Positions 38,928 through 47,787 of a DNA stretch of 64,000 bases are shown in pieces. Source of the stretch: Pectobacterium aroidearum (GTDB lineage: Bacteria; Pseudomonadota; Gammaproteobacteria; Enterobacterales; Enterobacteriaceae); contig NZ_CP065044.1 in NCBI RefSeq assembly GCF_015689195.1, positions 1,488,001-1,552,000 of the forward strand, in the 5' to 3' direction. The position numbers and the translations under genes were made by a program. Positions within the stretch are counted from its first letter, which is position 1, and each line of letters opens with the position of its first letter. The notes under the pieces were generated by a model. The model saw only the letters and a program-made list of their open reading frames with translations. It had not been told where the DNA came from and searched no databases.

Positions 38928-39776
38928 TTACCCTTTGGTTCCGCCTGACGTCAGGCCGGAGACAAAGTACTTTTGCAATGAAAGATAAAGAATGGCGACC
39001 GGCACCGCGATCAGCACGGCTCCCGCGGCATAGGTGGTGTAGCTGGCCCCCATTTTCTGCGCGACCAGGTTGTACAGCCCGATGGGAAGCGTGTACTGAT
39101 CCGGCGTACGCAGAATGGTGCTGGAGAGAATGAAATCGCCCAGCGGACCGGTAAACGAGAACAGGGCAATCACTGCGATGATCGGTTTGGACAGCGGCAT
39201 AATGATCTCGATGAAGATGCGGAAATTGCCTGCGCCGTCCATACGCGCGGACTCATCCAGATCCTTCGGAATAGCATCGAGATAGCCTTTCATCAGATAG
39301 GTGTTCATCGGGATCATGCCGCCGACGTAAACCAGCACCAGCGCAATATGGCTGTTCACCAGCCCCAGCATCTGTGCCAGCACGAAGATGGCGATCAGCG
39401 CGGAGAACTGCGGGATCATCTGCAACAGCAGAAACAGCATCAGCCCGTTCTGGCGGCCGCGAAAGCGGAAGCGAGAGAACGAATACGCGGTGAAACTGAC
39501 GCTGATGAGCGTCAGAATCATGGTCAGGAAGCTGATTTTCATCGAATTCCAGTACCAGGCGGCGTAGTCAATCTGGCCGTTAAACAGCTCCTCATAGTGA
39601 ATAAAGGAGAAGTTATCCGGGATGATTGAGGTGTTGAGCAGGCTGCTGCCGGGATTCAACGACGCGCCTACCGTCCAGATCAGCGGATAAATAATGATGA
39701 TGGCCACTATCGTCAGCAGCAGGTAGGTCAGGCCGAGTTTGATAAAATTCTGGCGTTTAACGCTGTGTTTTTTCAT
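38928..39776 (-). CDS. ganQ: Galacto-oligosaccharide ABC transporter permease (MalG type)
   Basis: 282-residue permease with six helices, MalG-like. The first helix is LTYLLLTIVAIIIIYPLIWTV; the EAA coupling loop is DESARMDGAGNFRIFIEIIMPLSKP, near 185-210; the C-terminus QKYFVSGLTSGGTKG is typical of MalG. It forms the inner-membrane channel with GanP. It starts 12 bp after the ganP stop, with AGGAAAG upstream. Confidence 0.93.
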   Translation of the reverse strand: MKKHSVKRQNFIKLGLTYLLLTIVAIIIIYPLIWTVGASLNPGSSLLNTSIIPDNFSFIHYEELFNGQIDYAAWYWNSMKISFLTMILTLISVSFTAYSFSRFRFRGRQNGLMLFLLLQMIPQFSALIAIFVLAQMLGLVNSHIALVLVYVGGMIPMNTYLMKGYLDAIPKDLDESARMDGAGNFRIFIEIIMPLSKPIIAVIALFSFTGPLGDFILSSTILRTPDQYTLPIGLYNLVAQKMGASYTTYAAGAVLIAVPVAILYLSLQKYFVSGLTSGGTKG

Positions 39777-39788
39777 CTGCGCGCTTTC

Positions 39789-41105
39789 CTAGGCCATGTT
39801 GTCTTGTTTAAAGGAATTGGTGGCGCGGAACTGCCACAGCGCGATTCCCACGACAAAGATCGACAGCAGAATGGTGATACTGGCCGCGATCGCATATTGG
39901 GAAGAAGACATGGTCAGCTTATAAATCCAGGACACCAGAATATCCGTCCCGCCTGCGTTGGAACCGATGACCGCCGGTCCCCCGTTGTTGAACAGATAGA
40001 TGATGTTGAAATTATTAAAGTTGAACGTGTACTGCGTGATGATGATCGGCGCAATGGAGTAGAGCACCAGCGGCAGCGTAATAGTGGTCAGCTTGTACCA
40101 ACTGCTGGCTCCGTCAATCGTCGCGGCTTCGTACAAGTCGTCAGGAATAGCCTGCAGTACGCCAGTCGTCATGGCGAACACAAACGGGAAACCTAACCAC
40201 GTTTGCATCAGAATCAGCGCGGTCTTGGTCCAGAACGGATCGGTCATCCACGCCTTAGGCTCAATCCCGAGCGCGGCCAGAATGCCGTTATTAATCACGC
40301 CAAACGTTTCGTTAAACATCCCCGCGAAGACCAGAATGGTGACAAAGCCCGGTACTGCCCACGGCAGGATCAGGATGGTGCGAATTAGCGGTTTGAAACG
40401 CAGTCCTTTTTGGTTCACCAGAATCGCCAGCAGGATGCCCACCGCACACTGGAGCGTGGTCGCAATCAGCGTCCAAATGACCGTCCATTGTAGTACGTCA
40501 AAGAACGTTGATCGCCAGAGGTCGAGCCGGAAGATGTTGATAAAGTTCTTCATTCCCACCCAGTCGACCAGCTTGGCAGGCGGCGTGTGGTAGAGGTCGT
40601 AATTGGTAAAGGCGATAGAGAAACCGAAAATAATCGGGAACACCACAACAAATACCAGCAGGATAAAGCCGGGCGTGATCATCAGATAAGGGAAGCCTTC
40701 GCTCAGCAGCATCTGATATTGCTTCTTCACGCTGTTCAGCGGCAGGCCTTTATCACGTCTGGTGCCGCACACATAGGCATCGCGCAGGCTGCAATAGTAA
40801 ACGCCGATGCCGAAGGCGGCGACGATCAGACTGATAATGCCTTTTGCCAGCAGAAAAATAGAGTGATCGCGCGGCAGCTCGGTGCCCAGCGTAATCAGCC
40901 CCCACGTGCCGTCCCGCAGGAAATCATGGAATACGCTGATAAAGCAGACCATGACGATAAAGAAAAACGCGCCTTTGACGATCTGGCGGTTATAAATCTG
41001 CCCAAGGCCGGGGACGAGCGCCAGCAATAGCGCTGTTCTGGCATGGCGACGTCCTCTCTCTTGTGGCGCAAGGCCGCTGGCGTTGACGGTCACATCTACC
41101 TCCAT
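39789..41105 (-). CDS. ganP: Galacto-oligosaccharide ABC transporter permease (MalF type)
   Basis: 438-residue MalF-like permease with an N-terminal cytoplasmic start (APQERGRRHARTALLLALVPG), about eight helices and the EAA loop LYEAATIDGASSWYKLTTITLPL (near 330-350). It resembles the GanP/CycC group for galactan oligosaccharides. ATG 41105 is used here, but no good ribosome site precedes it; GGAGG overlapping this ATG would instead serve the GTG at 41093, four codons in, which may be the real start. Partner of GanQ and GanS. Confidence 0.92.
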   Translation of the reverse strand: MEVDVTVNASGLAPQERGRRHARTALLLALVPGLGQIYNRQIVKGAFFFIVMVCFISVFHDFLRDGTWGLITLGTELPRDHSIFLLAKGIISLIVAAFGIGVYYCSLRDAYVCGTRRDKGLPLNSVKKQYQMLLSEGFPYLMITPGFILLVFVVVFPIIFGFSIAFTNYDLYHTPPAKLVDWVGMKNFINIFRLDLWRSTFFDVLQWTVIWTLIATTLQCAVGILLAILVNQKGLRFKPLIRTILILPWAVPGFVTILVFAGMFNETFGVINNGILAALGIEPKAWMTDPFWTKTALILMQTWLGFPFVFAMTTGVLQAIPDDLYEAATIDGASSWYKLTTITLPLVLYSIAPIIITQYTFNFNNFNIIYLFNNGGPAVIGSNAGGTDILVSWIYKLTMSSSQYAIAASITILLSIFVVGIALWQFRATNSFKQDNMA

Positions 41106-41194
41106 TTTCTTAAAAACATGGGTATCCCCATACCCCAAAATTTATTCGGAGAGAAACAAGGGGAGCCCATGTTGACGCACGGTGATGCGGTTGT

Positions 41195-42430
41195 TTACTG
41201 GTTACTGTGGTTGGCTTCGATCTGCATTTTTATGACTTTCACGGCGGATTCCAGCGCTGCTTTGGTGTCCTGTTTGCCCGTCACGCTTAGTTGCAGCGCG
41301 CTGTTGGCTGGCGTCCAGACTTCCTGCATTTCCGGTACGCTCGGCATAGGGACGGCATAACCAGACTGGATTGCAACAGCACGGGATTTTTCGTCATCTT
41401 TAATCAGCGGATCGTCAACCAGTGCGGCGATCGGTGGGATTTCACCGGTCAACTGGAAGCGAACTTTGGCGTATTCCGGCTGATTGATGAACTCAATGAA
41501 TTTTTGTGCCAGCTCTTTGTTTTTGGAGTAGGTGGAAATGCTGTAGCCTTTCACACCCAGCAGTGAACGTGGATGCTCGCCGTTTGGCAGCAGCGGCAGT
41601 GGCGCCACGCCGTAATTTACGCCAGCGTTCTTGTAGGGTTGGAATGCCCACGGGCCGGTAATCACCGCTGCGGCTTTTTTCTCGGTAAACAGGGAATCGA
41701 TGGCGTTAGCGCCGGTTTCGCCGACGATGCCCGGTGGGAACAGGCCATCAGCGTAGAATTTCTTGATGTAGTTCACGGTATCGATGGTGGCTTGTTTATC
41801 CAGACCGATGTCTTTGACATTCGGTGAACCGTTGCTGTTCTGGCCGAAAATGTAGCCACCCATCCCGGCTATGACGCCATAGGCGTAATAAATCTCGTCA
41901 AATTTCGCCAGCAGACCGTAGCGACCTTCGGCTCGTTGCTGCTTGGAGAAGGTAAACAGATCGTCAAATTTTTCCGGCGGCTGTGGCATCAGGTCTTTGT
42001 TGTACACCAGCACGGTGGTTTCAACGGCTTTTGGCACGCCATACAGCTTACCGTTATAGGTTTGCGCTTCCAGTGCGGGTTTGGTGAAACTCGACAGGAA
42101 CGTCTGATCCAGTTTCAGTTCGCTAATCAATCCTTGAACCACGGCGGTGCCAACCTGATCGTGTGGCATCACAATCACATCCGGGCCGATACCTGCCGGG
42201 CCGTCCAGACGGAGTTTCTCAATTTGCTGAGCGTAAGGTGTTTCCAGCACTTTGATTTTGACATTATTTTGTTTTTCAAAGGCTTTGATCGCATCGGCGA
42301 TGCCGTCAGATTTCTTGATATCTTCCCATACCAGAAGCTCTTTGTCGGCCGCCAGCGCTGATTTGCTGAGTACGCCGGTGATACCCAGTGAAATCATAAT
42401 GACGGTGGTCAGTGTTTTCATTTTCATCAT
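41195..42430 (-). CDS. ganS: Galacto-oligosaccharide-binding periplasmic protein
   Basis: 411-residue solute-binding protein of the maltose-binding type. Signal peptide ends ALA before ADKELLVWED (about 27/28). The body shows KAFEKQNNVKIKVLETPY, DVIVMPHDQVGTAVVQGLI, AVETTVLVYNKDLMP and AAVITGPWAFQPYKNAGVNYG, all in the MalE order. No lipobox, so it is soluble in the periplasm. First gene of the minus-strand ganSPQAB operon; the upstream gap has three GalR-type operators. GAGGAC precedes the start. Confidence 0.94.
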   Translation of the reverse strand: MMKMKTLTTVIMISLGITGVLSKSALAADKELLVWEDIKKSDGIADAIKAFEKQNNVKIKVLETPYAQQIEKLRLDGPAGIGPDVIVMPHDQVGTAVVQGLISELKLDQTFLSSFTKPALEAQTYNGKLYGVPKAVETTVLVYNKDLMPQPPEKFDDLFTFSKQQRAEGRYGLLAKFDEIYYAYGVIAGMGGYIFGQNSNGSPNVKDIGLDKQATIDTVNYIKKFYADGLFPPGIVGETGANAIDSLFTEKKAAAVITGPWAFQPYKNAGVNYGVAPLPLLPNGEHPRSLLGVKGYSISTYSKNKELAQKFIEFINQPEYAKVRFQLTGEIPPIAALVDDPLIKDDEKSRAVAIQSGYAVPMPSVPEMQEVWTPANSALQLSVTGKQDTKAALESAVKVIKMQIEANHSNQ

Positions 42431-42520
42431 TAGTCCTCAAAGCCCTGGTGGGCCCATCATGGTAAGAAATCGTCGCGTACTGTTCTCTTTTGCCATTTTT
42501 GCCGCCTCTATGCGGTGTTG

Positions 42521-42534
42521 GTGTAACGTTACAC
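42521..42534. promoter_or_regulatory. GalR-type operator, short spacer
   Basis: GTGTAACGTTACAC, a perfect 14-base palindrome. It has both GalR half sites GTGTAA and TTACAC but only two bases between them instead of four. About 90 bp upstream of ganS. Confidence 0.7.
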
Positions 42535-42640
42535 TGCACGGCAATACAAAACAGGAAACGAGGCATCTGACGGTACGCGTTTTCTGGTTATCGTCTCTGT
42601 ATAGCGGTTGGCGCTTTATTGCGCGTTTTCCACAATGTAG

Positions 42641-42656
42641 GGTAACGGTTACACCA
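42641..42656. promoter_or_regulatory. GalR-type operator, three-base spacer
   Basis: GGGTAACGGTTACACC: half sites GGGTAA and TTACAC with a three-base spacer. Between ganS and ganK. Confidence 0.6.
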
Positions 42657-42744
42657 GTTGCGATTACATTAAGCAGAGTGCGCCACGTCTGCCAGCGAAA
42701 CATGTAAAGGCTGTGATCTCATGCACAAAAGTAACCCCCTGTTT

Positions 42745-42760
42745 GTGCAAACGGTTACAC
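42745..42760. promoter_or_regulatory. GalR operator, consensus
   Basis: GTGCAAACGGTTACAC matches the E. coli GalR consensus GTGNAANCGNTTNCAC at every fixed position. About 160 bp upstream of ganK. Confidence 0.82.
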
Positions 42761-42919
42761 CATGCTGTTATATTGGGATTATGACCAGCGTGCAGGTCAG
42801 CCTGGCCGGATGCGGACGCATCTGGAAGGGCTGCCGAGCCATTTTGAGTCGACGGGTTCCAGGCCATCGCGACTCAACGCTTATATCCTGAAAATCAAAA
42901 TTATCAAGAGGTTACCGTT

Positions 42920-44002
42920 ATGGCGTCTATCCAGTTGGATAAAGTTAGTAAGCATTTTGGCAAAACGATTACGCTTCACGATGTGAATCTGACGATTGCA
43001 GATGGAGAGTTCGCTGTTTTTGTCGGGCCGTCTGGCTGTGGTAAGTCGACGTTGCTGAGAATGATTGCCGGGCTGGAAGATGTCACGGGCGGTGAAATCA
43101 TGATTGATGATGCTGTGGTAAATGATGTTGCTCCCGCTCACCGCGGTGTAGCCATGGTGTTTCAATCTTATGCGCTCTATCCGCACATGACCGTCGCTGA
43201 GAATATGGGTTATGGCCTGCGCGTGAATGGCGTACCGAAAGACCAGATTAAGCACCAGATCGAGATGGTGGCGAAGACGCTGCAACTGTCTCATCTGCTT
43301 GAGCGCAAGCCGAAAGAGCTATCCGGCGGTCAGCGCCAGCGTGTGGCGATCGGGCGTGCTATCGTGCGTAACCCGAAAGTGTTCCTGTTTGATGAACCGC
43401 TGTCTAATCTGGATGCCGAGCTGCGTGTGGATATGCGGCTACACATTGCCAAGCTGCATCAGGAACTGAAAACGACCATGATCTACGTGACGCACGATCA
43501 GGTTGAGGCGATGACGCTGGCGGATAAAATCGTGGTTATGAACTACGGCAAAGTCGAGCAAGTTGGATCGCCGATGGAGCTTTATTATCAACCGGTGAAC
43601 CAGTTTGTTGCGGGCTTTATCGGCTCGCCAAAAATGAACTTCCTGCCTGCGCAAGTCATCGACTGGACGCCGGATAGCCTGACGGTAAATGTTGCCGAGC
43701 AGCTACAGCTTGAGCTGCCGATTCGTACCAGTGAGCTGAGTGCTGGCAGTACGATAACGTTGGGACTACGGCCGGAACACGTTTCACCGGAAGGCGAGGG
43801 GATTCGGCTGTCATTCGGCTGTGAGGTCGTCGAACGTTTAGGCAACAGCACCTATCTGTTCGGTCAATGCTGCGGTATTGATAACTTCAAACTGCTGCTG
43901 GCAGGCGACAGCGCCTTCAAGCCGTATGAACATATTGAGGTGTTCTTCTCGCCTGATAACTGTCTGGTGTTTAACGCCGATGGTTTGCGCATCAGCGCCT
44001 AG
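42920..44002 (+). CDS. ganK: ABC transporter ATP-binding protein for galacto-oligosaccharides (MalK/UgpC type)
   Basis: 360-residue ATPase with an N-terminal nucleotide-binding domain and a C-terminal regulatory OB domain as in MalK/MsmX. Walker [10 protein letters not shown] is at 36-44, Q-loop [13 protein letters not shown] near 80, signature LSGGQRQR, Walker [13 protein letters not shown], and His-switch [10 protein letters not shown]. The TOBE part has TLGLRPEHV. It is transcribed away from ganS and presumably energises GanPQ; the start has AAGAGG upstream (reading TCAAGAGGTTACCGTT before ATG). Confidence 0.93.
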   Translation: MASIQLDKVSKHFGKTITLHDVNLTIADGEFAVFVGPSGCGKSTLLRMIAGLEDVTGGEIMIDDAVVNDVAPAHRGVAMVFQSYALYPHMTVAENMGYGLRVNGVPKDQIKHQIEMVAKTLQLSHLLERKPKELSGGQRQRVAIGRAIVRNPKVFLFDEPLSNLDAELRVDMRLHIAKLHQELKTTMIYVTHDQVEAMTLADKIVVMNYGKVEQVGSPMELYYQPVNQFVAGFIGSPKMNFLPAQVIDWTPDSLTVNVAEQLQLELPIRTSELSAGSTITLGLRPEHVSPEGEGIRLSFGCEVVERLGNSTYLFGQCCGIDNFKLLLAGDSAFKPYEHIEVFFSPDNCLVFNADGLRISA

Positions 44003-44135
44003 TTAAGCGACGACATCGCTGGATCTCAATAGCCAAAATCCCCTACCAAACATAAACAGCGCCCTTATCGGGCGCTCATCCTGTGCACTGATAAAATCAT
44101 CTTTCTCTCAATATTTCGCTGTTTTGGGCTTCTCT

Positions 44136-44412
44136 GGCGTAAAAAATTGCGCTGAGGTGGGCGTGACTGCCGGGTGAGCGGCATGGACGCCGCGAAAGGC
44201 AGTGCCGCGTCTGGAGCGCGTCACTGGCGGCCCGAATAGCGGTCACGAACGCCGAAGGTATCGCGTAGCGGCGTAATTAGCGCCGAAAAGCCAGTGGTCA
44301 AGGCGCTGCGGCGCTTGAGCGCGCCTTGTCGGGCGTGTGGTGAAATCACAGATTAGATAGATAGTTGACACGCACGAAACTTTCGTACTATCACACATAA
44401 AGCAGTGAGAAT
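44136..44412 (+). repeat. Dispersed intergenic repeat (copy A, complete)
   Basis: Begins GGCGTAAAAAATTGCGCTGA, then GCGGCATGGACGCCGCGAAA, GCAGTGCCGCG, GCGCGTCACTGGCGGCCCG, GCGGTCACGAACGCCGAAGG, CGCGTAGCGGCGTAATTAG, AAGGCGCTGCGGCGCTTGAG, CGCGCCTTGTCGGGCGTG and CGCACGAAAC. Several blocks are self-complementary (GCCGC...GCGGC; CAGTG...CACTG), so the RNA or single strand would be highly folded. Related copies lie at 2.5, 24 and 35 kb. Confidence 0.8.
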
Positions 44413-44438
44413 TTTATAGCGGATATTATCCGCAACGG

Positions 44439-44465
44439 AAAAAGGCTCTCCGAAGAAAGCCTTTT
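44439..44465 (-). terminator. Terminator of ganL
   Basis: AAAAGGCT / AGCCTTTT stem with a short loop; on the minus strand it ends in TTTTT. It lies about 55 bp after the ganL stop. Confidence 0.8.
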
Positions 44466-44518
44466 GGGAAATACCCGACGGGAATGATGAGCCCGCCGGG
44501 CTGAGGGTTAGTGCGGTA

Positions 44519-45841
44519 TTACCACCAGGCTTCTGCCTGAATACCGAAGTTCATGGTGTTGTCTTTCCTGTTGCTGTTGAATGACTTATTTTCACCATCA
44601 TTCAGATAGGAAACATAAAAACGCAATTCAGGACGTGACAGCATAGGAATATCGGCAGAAAATGCGTGTGCGATAGTATATTTTTGACCGCTGGATTTGT
44701 TCTTATTACCATCCAACGCTGTTTCAGTTGAACGGAATGTTCCCATCTCTAAATATGTTTTCTGATTTTTTGTCCAGGCATATTGGCCACGAGCAACGGC
44801 TGACATCAGATCTTTATCTTTGTTGTTAATGGATATTTTATCAGCTTTTCCGTAAGTTAAAACATGGCTGATTGTAATTTGATCGGTTAGAGGGATATCA
44901 CCTGTTTGGATAATACGATAACCCGTTGCGTTAGTATTATAATTCCACACGTCGTACCATCCCCCCCCTTGTGAGATCATATTCTGGGCGAGGCCTTTAT
45001 CTGCATATTGTAGAACTAATTTTTGGCTGGCTTTCCAGCTTGAGAAATAATGGCTAAGTTCCGCAGTTGCCATGATGCCATTTTTAGCATCATAAAGTTT
45101 GTTTTCTGCGGACAGAATTTCTTTCTGGGCATCGGTTGGATTTGGCATGGCATAGGTTAATCCAAATTCTGTCCATGCACCATTCCATGGTTTCCAGCCC
45201 GCATAGCGCGCATCAAGATAGTTAATATTCAGATCTTCTACTTGGTTTTTCCAGGTGGTGATTTTATTATTCCAGGGATCTCTACCGACTTCGATTTCAT
45301 TCCACTTATTTGTTGCCATGCTTTTACCATCACCACGAATCCAGGCAAAAGAGAAGGCTCCGTCACCTGCCTTGACATTTTCAATCCCTGCACCAGAACC
45401 TGATATATTATAATATTTTGTATCAATAATATGGATATCACGTCTCTGGTAATAGCGTTTCCCTGCCCAAACAACAGCATCTGGCATGTTTGGCACAAAG
45501 CCTTTTGCCTGAAGATTTAGCTGGCGTAGGCCGAATTCGGCATCGTCATCTTTCGTGGTTTCATTATCGTTAGAGCCGTTCGACATCATGGAAATCATGC
45601 TGTCAAAGTAAAACGTTTTCCCATTTTCGTTATACAGCTGCTGCCCTAACTGGATTTCGCCGTAGGTGTCATCTTCGTTACCTAATCGTCCTACTAGGTT
45701 TTTATTTGCCGTTTGCTGTTTTCCATCGGTTGATACGCCCACGCCAGAACGGAAGTATCCTGAAAAATCAACGGAATAAGAAGGGGTTGCCAGCATTGCC
45801 AAACTCAGCGCAATGGATGTCGTCAGCAGTTTTCTTTTCAT
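44519..45841 (-). CDS. ganL: Maltoporin-like outer-membrane porin for galactan oligosaccharides
   Basis: 440-residue LamB-family porin. After a signal peptide ending SYS, the mature protein begins [17 protein letters not shown], the LamB start. Later motifs are [36 protein letters not shown] (the LamB-type loop with aromatic and Arg residues), and the C-terminal strand [10 protein letters not shown] ending in Trp as usual for outer-membrane barrels. It should admit galacto-oligosaccharides. ATG 45841 follows AGGTAT; codons upstream to 45919 are not supported. Base composition is more AT-rich than the rest of the cluster. Confidence 0.92.
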   Translation of the reverse strand: MKRKLLTTSIALSLAMLATPSYSVDFSGYFRSGVGVSTDGKQQTANKNLVGRLGNEDDTYGEIQLGQQLYNENGKTFYFDSMISMMSNGSNDNETTKDDDAEFGLRQLNLQAKGFVPNMPDAVVWAGKRYYQRRDIHIIDTKYYNISGSGAGIENVKAGDGAFSFAWIRGDGKSMATNKWNEIEVGRDPWNNKITTWKNQVEDLNINYLDARYAGWKPWNGAWTEFGLTYAMPNPTDAQKEILSAENKLYDAKNGIMATAELSHYFSSWKASQKLVLQYADKGLAQNMISQGGGWYDVWNYNTNATGYRIIQTGDIPLTDQITISHVLTYGKADKISINNKDKDLMSAVARGQYAWTKNQKTYLEMGTFRSTETALDGNKNKSSGQKYTIAHAFSADIPMLSRPELRFYVSYLNDGENKSFNSNRKDNTMNFGIQAEAWW

Positions 45842-46076
45842 AATATACCTTTCGCTTATTCGGGTAAGAATGTGGATGTTCCAAATAACATGACGTGAAC
45901 GGAGGTAAAACGCTTCCACTCATGGCGAAGGATTATGGGGGAATAAAACGGGGCGTGACATGATTGTTCTCACAAAATACAAAAGAGTTACACCAAAATT
46001 TACACTGAATTAACGATGTTACAGGCTGTGCTTTGCATATTTATTAGTCTTATTGTGATGTTATTCGCTAGGTAAT

Positions 46077-46098
46077 GATGTGTAACTGGTTACACATC
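46077..46098. promoter_or_regulatory. GalR operator upstream of ganL
   Basis: GATGTGTAACTGGTTACACATC, an almost perfect 22-base palindrome with core GTGTAACTGGTTACAC, one base off the GalR consensus. About 235 bp upstream of the ganL start, 215 bp past the galR stop. Confidence 0.8.
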
Positions 46099-46260
46099 TT
46101 GCCGGTATGCCTCAAATGCAGCATAAAATTTTTTTATAGCAGAATCGGAAACGTTGCATAAAAGATGTGACGCGATGCGGAGTAGGAAACGTTTCTGGAA
46201 AAGAGAGAAAGGATCCCTGAGGAAGATAAATCGAAAACAAGGGGGGATTCAGCAGCCTTA

Positions 46261-46291
46261 TTTGCCTGATGCGAATGATACGGCATCAGGC
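46261..46291 (-). terminator. Hairpin downstream of galR
   Basis: TTGCCTGATGC / GCATCAGGCAA stem with a nine-base loop starts 23 bp after the galR stop; on the minus strand AATAAGG follows rather than a clear T run, so termination is probable but not certain. Confidence 0.6.
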
Positions 46292-46313
46292 AAGCGGCGT
46301 TGATAAGAGGTGA

Positions 46314-47324
46314 CTACTTCTTACGGGCTGGGGGGCTGACAGAATGGCGGCGTACCAGCGTCGGGCTAAACATATTCGTGGTTTCGCTAAGCTGTTTGCC
46401 GTGGGATAACGCGATGGCTAATTCTGCCGCCTGAATGGCCATCGCGGAAACCGGATAGTGCACGGTTGTCAGGCGAGGGCGAAGGTAACGGGCGATCAAT
46501 ACGTCATCAAACCCGACCACTGACATATCCTGCGGTACGCTGATGCTGTTGTCGCTTAGGACGGAAAGGGCGCCAGCAGCCATGGAATCGTTGTAGCACA
46601 CCACCGCCGTCATATTGCCGCCCCGGCTCAGGAGCTCCATCATGGCAGACTCGCCGCCCACTTCGTCCGGCGATGCGCGCGCAATGAGGCGCTCATCCCG
46701 TGGGATGCCGTGCTCTTGCAGCGCATCCATATAACCTTGCAGGCGATCGGCGGAGTCGGAAATTTGGTGATTAGAACAGAGGAAACCGATCTTCTGGTGC
46801 CCTTCCTGAATTAAATGACGGGTTGCCAGCCAGGAACCATAGCGGTCATCGAGCGCAACACAGCGGCTTTCATAGCCGGGTAAGGTACGGTTGATAAGCA
46901 CCATATCAGGAATATGGCTCATCAAGGCGGCCAGTTCTTCATCCGACAGCATTTTGGCATGCACGATCAGCCCCGCACAGCGGTGGCGAATCAACTGCTC
47001 AATGGCTTTCTTTTCCTGCTCGGCATTGTGATAGCCGTTGCCAATCAGCAGGAAGTTGCCGGTTGCCTGGGCAATTTGTTCGACAGATTTAACCATCGTC
47101 CCAAAAAAGGGATCGGATACATCCGCAACGACCAGCCCCATGGTTTCTGCACTCTGGTGCGCGAGTGCTCTGGCATTGGCGTTCGGATGATATTGCAACT
47201 CCGCCATGGCCTTGTGTACGGCTTCCCTTGAGGCGGTACTGGCTTTGGGCGAATTATTGATTACGCGCGAAACCGTAGCGACTGATACACCTGATAGACG
47301 AGCAACATCCTTTATTGTGGCCAT
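46314..47324 (-). CDS. galR: LacI-family repressor GalR (galactose/galactan regulon)
   Basis: 336-residue LacI-type regulator that closely follows E. coli GalR. The helix-turn-helix and hinge are MATIKDVARLSGVSVATVSR and NNSPKAS then PNANARALA; the effector domain has PFFGTMVKSVEQ, FLLIGNGYHN, IRHRCAGLIVHAKM, ALDDRYGSWLATRHLI, YNDSMAAGAL and FSPTLVRRHSV. It should bind D-galactose and release GTGNAANCGNTTNCAC operators, which occur around it upstream of ganS, ganK, ganL and galT. In galactan-utilising enterics this regulator is also called GanR. ATG 47324 is six bases after AGGA; an ATG two codons earlier is in frame. Confidence 0.93.
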   Translation of the reverse strand: MATIKDVARLSGVSVATVSRVINNSPKASTASREAVHKAMAELQYHPNANARALAHQSAETMGLVVADVSDPFFGTMVKSVEQIAQATGNFLLIGNGYHNAEQEKKAIEQLIRHRCAGLIVHAKMLSDEELAALMSHIPDMVLINRTLPGYESRCVALDDRYGSWLATRHLIQEGHQKIGFLCSNHQISDSADRLQGYMDALQEHGIPRDERLIARASPDEVGGESAMMELLSRGGNMTAVVCYNDSMAAGALSVLSDNSISVPQDMSVVGFDDVLIARYLRPRLTTVHYPVSAMAIQAAELAIALSHGKQLSETTNMFSPTLVRRHSVSPPARKK

Positions 47325-47546
47325 TGGCATTCCTGAACGGTCAAATGCGCTGTGAGGCGAACCGCAGCCTAACGCAGAAGTTAAAAGAAAAAATCGATTA
47401 CTTATATTTATAAATGTACAGGTTTTTGGGGGATGTTACCTATCCGACCTCCTTTCCTTTTTGATCCAGACCGTACTTATGTGATCGCTATCAACAATCA
47501 TCGGTCATTTCTCTCTTCCAAAATACCATCCTGAGGTTTAAATTTA

Positions 47547-47562
47547 GGGTAACCGATTACAC
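47547..47562. promoter_or_regulatory. GalR operator 1 upstream of galT
   Basis: GGGTAACCGATTACAC, one base from the GalR consensus. It lies in the galR-galT divergent region. Confidence 0.75.
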
Positions 47563-47634
47563 TAATATGGTGGCTAAAAGATAGCTGGCTATCGGTGTTC
47601 GGCATTATCACAGCTATTTTATCCATGACATATA

Positions 47635-47650
47635 GTGAAAATGATTACAT
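47635..47650. promoter_or_regulatory. GalR operator 2 upstream of galT
   Basis: GTGAAAATGATTACAT, a weaker match (TG for CG in the centre, T for the last C). Its centre is 88 bp from that of operator 1 and about 145 bp upstream of galT. Confidence 0.5.
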
Positions 47651-47787
47651 TCAGAGGTTTTTCTGGCGGCGTTTACTGGCTGGCTGGATGCCTCTTCCAG
47701 GCCGCTGACGGGCTGTTAGCGCCATACAATTGGCCGCGTATGGCGACGCCGTGTACCGAATTTGTGTTTTGTATTGAGGAATAGCTT

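Larger units (their letters stand above)
42431..42919. promoter_or_regulatory. Divergent ganS / ganK control region
   Basis: A 489-bp gene-free region between two outward-facing gan genes. It contains three GalR-type operators (listed separately) and no other coding pattern I trust. Both promoters must lie here, but I do not assign -35/-10 boxes. Confidence 0.75.
44003..44518. other. Gene-free interval between ganK and ganL
   Basis: About 515 bp between convergent genes. It holds a GAGCGCCC/GGGCGCTC stem near 44056-44078 (possible end of ganK), the complete dispersed repeat copy A, and the ganL terminator. I see no coding frame worth keeping. Confidence 0.7.
45842..46313. promoter_or_regulatory. 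ganL upstream region
   Basis: About 470 bp without a gene between ganL and galR (both minus strand). It has a GalR operator at 46077-46098, a possible CRP site CATGA-N6-TCACA at 45959-45974, two GGAAACGTT-type motifs near 46147 and 46185, and the galR terminator at the right end. Confidence 0.65.

Noticed and set aside
42664-42867. Small minus-strand frame in the ganS-ganK gap
   Set aside because: It covers the consensus GalR operator and promoter region and has no coding signature.
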